This document shows, in pieces, positions 5,071 to 7,485 of a stretch of DNA of 7,485 nucleotides (its first letter is position 1; every line of letters starts with the position of its first letter). Both the position numbers and the translations under genes were made by a program. The stretch is from a bacterium (GTDB taxonomy: Bacteria > Latescibacterota > UBA2968). Where the stretch lies: contig JAPUJS010000426.1 of the NCBI GenBank assembly GCA_027296045.1, forward strand, positions 1 through 7,485. The letters run 5' to 3'. The notes under the pieces are model-generated. The model had not been told where the DNA came from and ran no database searches. It was given only the letters and a program-made list of their open reading frames with translations.

Positions 5071-7485
5071 TTATCGAATCGGCACCCGCAATATAAACGT
5101 ACTCCCCTTACCCACAACGCTCTCCACTTCAATCTCACCCTCGTGCTTCTGCATAATATTATAACTGATCGAAAGCCCCAATCCCGTGCCTACACCCACG
5201 CCGCTGGCCTTAAATCCCGGATCAAAAATTCGCTCCAAATTCTCCGGCGGGATGCCCCGTCCCGTATCCGAAATACGAACCACCACATTTCCCGCTTCCG
5301 TAAACGTCTCAATATGAATAATACCCTCTTCCTCGATGGCCTGGATTGCGTTGGACAACACATTCATAAACACCTGATTCAACTCGGCCGGATAGCAAAG
5401 AATTTCCGGAATCTCCCCGTATTCCTTCACCACCGAAATCCGATTTCCTAATTCGGGATACAGCAACGCCACCGTGCTTTCCAGGCCCGCTCCCAAATCC
5501 GCCTTCTGATAGGCCGCTTCATCCAGTCGGGCGAAATCCTTCAAATTTTGCACCACCCGATCAATCCGCCTCCCCGCCGCCATCACACTTCGATTGCTGT
5601 CTTTCAACACCCTCACCACCCGCTGAAATTGCGGATCGTCGGCGATACCCTTCTCATCTTTGTATTGCTCCAAAATGCCGATCAACCGCTCCAACCCCCG
5701 CCGCATCACATCCGTGGCCCCGTTGATGGCCCCAATCGGATTGTTGATCTCGTGCGCGATCCCGGCCACCAGATTGCCCAGGGCCGCCATCTTTTCCGAC
5801 TGCACCAACTGCGCCTGTTTCTCCCGCAATTCCCGGGTCCTTTCCCGCACCCGTTCTTCCAGCTCATCAATCTGCTCGTCCCGGGTATCCCGACTTACAT
5901 TCAGCGTCATCTGCGCTGGTGCTTCCGAACACACCTGATCCCGATCTACGGCCATCACCTCAAACACATAGGACCCGACCGACAGGCCCTGGTATTCCAC
6001 CCGCCGCTCAAATGTATTTTGCCATTCCCGATCATATCCCTCCAACCGATATCGATAGGCCATTGCCTCTGGCCGCGTTTTGTAACTCACCCCGTGAAAC
6101 TCAAAAGCCACCAGTCCAATACTGTCTGCAACCTCCAGTTCCGACAGCCGCTCATACCGCCGACCCGCCACTACGGCATCAATAAAAACCGGAGGCGGAA
6201 ACGGTTTCCGAGGTCGATATCTCGAAATCCCTTTATCCGTGCCAAACCAGATCAGGCCGTTACGATCTTCCAGCATCGTCTGCCCGATATTGCCCACCAG
6301 ACCATCCCTCGCAGTCAGGGTCATAAACGTCTGCCCATCATACCGACACACACCGCCACTGGTTCCGATCCAGATACACCCGTCACGATCCTGTTGGATA
6401 AACCAGATGCTATTGGAAGCCAGGCCGTTTTCGGTCGTAAAAGTCTCAAATTGCTCCCCGTCATACCGACTCACACCCCCACCACTGGTCCCAAACCAGA
6501 TATACCCGTCACGATCCTGAAACATGGTTCGCACACTGTTGTCAACCAGACCATCTTTTTCGGTAAAAGATTCAAACCGTTCCCCATCATAGCGACTCAC
6601 ACCCCCAAAAGTTCCAATCCAGACGTGCCCGTCCCGGTCTTCAATCACAGACCGCACCCGATCGTGTATCAAACCGTCGTGCGTGGTCAACACTTCAAAT
6701 CGCTCCCCGTCATAGCGGCTCACACCCCCTTCAAAACCGCCCAACCAAAAATTGCCCGACCGGTCTTGCACAATCGCCCACAACCGATCGTTGGCCAAAC
6801 CGTCGGTTGCGGTGATAATCTCAAACCGTTTGCCATCATAAATACTGATGCCGCCATCCCATGTCCCAAACCAGAGATTCCCCGCCTGATCCTGAAAAAT
6901 CGCAGTCACTGCATTGTCGGGCAAACCGTCTGTCATCGTAAACTGAGTCGCCGTCTGACCGTCAAAACAGATCAACCCGGCGCCGCTGGTCCCCATCCAG
7001 ATGCGATCCTCGCGATCTTGAAAGAGGGAAAACACCCCGTTCCCCATCACATCCCCTTCCAACTGGAGTGACACAAGCGTCTCGCCGTCATAACGGCTCA
7101 ATCCGCTGAAGGTTCCAAACCACAAATGCCCTTCCTGGTCCTGACAAATCGACCACACCCGATTGTTGGCCAGGCCGTCTTTCTCCGTAAAGGTCTCGAA
7201 CCGCTCCCCATCATAACGGCTCGCACCGCCGAAGGTCCCGAACCAGAAATCCCCATCCCGATCCTGGAAAATCGAAATCACGCCGTTATTGGCCAGGCCG
7301 TCTTTCTCCGTAAAGGTCTCAAACCGCTCCCCATCATAACGGCTCACGCCACTGTTATAGGTCCCAAACCAGAGATCCCCGTCCCGATCCTGGAAAATCG
7401 ACCGCACCCAGTTTTCCGGCAAACCATCTTCGGTGGTAAACGTCGTAAAGATCTGCCCGTTGTATCGACTCAATCCCTTTTCCGT
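5071..7485 (-). CDS. Propeller-sensor histidine kinase, Reg_prop/Y_Y_Y/HisKA/HATPase_c (N-terminus outside window)
   Basis: The frame is open through the right edge (first codons T-E-K-G); 804 residues are visible. Numbering from the codon at 7473: ten Reg_prop repeats of 41-42 residues (1-415), each with SRYDG...GL...DRDG..WFGT; Y_Y_Y beta-sandwich about 425-525; charged coiled coil about 530-562; H-box AGIAHEINNP with probable phosphoacceptor His574; N-box QVFMNVLSNAIQAIEE (700-715); G1 DTGRGIPP; ATP lid IFDPGFKASGVGVGTGLGLS (749-768); C-terminal GKGSTF. Complete members usually have about 14 blades, so several repeats probably lie beyond the edge. The family normally senses sugars or polysaccharide fragments in the periplasm. 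Unusually, no hydrophobic transmembrane stretch separates Y_Y_Y from the coiled coil. There is no receiver or output domain, so a separate response regulator is expected; none is present. The next gene starts 35 bases downstream. Confidence 0.95.
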   Translation of the reverse strand, partial: TEKGLSRYNGQIFTTFTTEDGLPENWVRSIFQDRDGDLWFGTYNSGVSRYDGERFETFTEKDGLANNGVISIFQDRDGDFWFGTFGGASRYDGERFETFTEKDGLANNRVWSICQDQEGHLWFGTFSGLSRYDGETLVSLQLEGDVMGNGVFSLFQDREDRIWMGTSGAGLICFDGQTATQFTMTDGLPDNAVTAIFQDQAGNLWFGTWDGGISIYDGKRFEIITATDGLANDRLWAIVQDRSGNFWLGGFEGGVSRYDGERFEVLTTHDGLIHDRVRSVIEDRDGHVWIGTFGGVSRYDGERFESFTEKDGLVDNSVRTMFQDRDGYIWFGTSGGGVSRYDGEQFETFTTENGLASNSIWFIQQDRDGCIWIGTSGGVCRYDGQTFMTLTARDGLVGNIGQTMLEDRNGLIWFGTDKGISRYRPRKPFPPPVFIDAVVAGRRYERLSELEVADSIGLVAFEFHGVSYKTRPEAMAYRYRLEGYDREWQNTFERRVEYQGLSVGSYVFEVMAVDRDQVCSEAPAQMTLNVSRDTRDEQIDELEERVRERTRELREKQAQLVQSEKMAALGNLVAGIAHEINNPIGAINGATDVMRRGLERLIGILEQYKDEKGIADDPQFQRVVRVLKDSNRSVMAAGRRIDRVVQNLKDFARLDEAAYQKADLGAGLESTVALLYPELGNRISVVKEYGEIPEILCYPAELNQVFMNVLSNAIQAIEEEGIIHIETFTEAGNVVVRISDTGRGIPPENLERIFDPGFKASGVGVGTGLGLSISYNIMQKHEGEIEVESVVGKGSTFILRVPIR
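6229..7473 (-). repeat. Tandem Reg_prop coding repeats (ten units of 123-126 bases)
   Basis: Ten in-frame units of 41-42 codons occur in the kinase. The two at the distal end are nearly identical in DNA: 7166-7222 and 7289-7345 differ at about one base at an offset of 123, while other pairs are more diverged. The pattern indicates recent unit duplication or gene conversion in addition to older propeller repeats. Confidence 0.85.

Noticed and set aside
5548..7071. 507-codon open frame on the plus strand, Pro/His-rich
   Set aside because: It is antisense to the repeated kinase gene; its own repeats mirror the Reg_prop units, and the minus frame has clear domains. No ribosome site or family resemblance.
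6229..7485. Regular repeats as a possible CRISPR or satellite array
   Set aside because: The 123-126-base units are in frame and encode Reg_prop blades with conserved residues; there are no spacers.

Overview
The window is a bacterial chromosome segment of moderate GC, with every supported gene on the minus strand, so transcription runs from high to low coordinates. The gene mix (a Reg_prop/Y_Y_Y sensor kinase, a stand-alone SagB-type oxidoreductase, a GH4 glycosidase, a YiaK/DlgD-like dehydrogenase and a GWxTD/TPR-like exported protein) suits an uncultured environmental or host-associated lineage, for example Poribacteria, Latescibacterota or an FCB-type group. That placement is inference from gene content only; there is no rRNA or marker gene here.

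Layout in transcription order. (1) 7485-5071: the C-terminal 804 residues of a histidine kinase with at least ten Reg_prop repeats, a Y_Y_Y domain, a coiled coil, HisKA and HATPase_c; its 5' end is outside the window. (2) 5035-4292: a SagB/ThcOx-type nitroreductase-fold FMN enzyme. (3) 4287-2962: a GH4 NAD/Mn-dependent glycosidase, four bases behind the SagB-like gene. These three form an apparent operon that ends at a strong intrinsic terminator (2939-2898). (4) An AT-rich spacer with a good sigma-54 promoter match (2739-2724) in front of (5) a single-domain STAS protein (2667-2290), closed by a 35-nt perfect inverted repeat (2265-2231). (6) 2135-1968: the orphan 3' end of a second histidine kinase, a 5'-truncated relic. 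(7) 1945-944: a DlgD-like 2,3-diketo-L-gulonate reductase. (8) 773-1: the N-terminal 257 residues of an exported GWxTD-like/TPR protein that runs off the left edge.

How the parts may work together: the kinase-SagB-GH4 set looks like a sensor transcribed with two metabolic enzymes. The GH4 CHG motif resembles the uronide-type subgroup, and DlgD acts on an oxidised sugar acid, so a sugar-acid catabolic theme is plausible but unproven. The STAS gene is a separate unit, probably under RpoN control. No response regulator, anti-sigma kinase, transporter or peptide-modification partner is visible. I see no tRNA, rRNA, CRISPR array, intact insertion sequence or attachment site.
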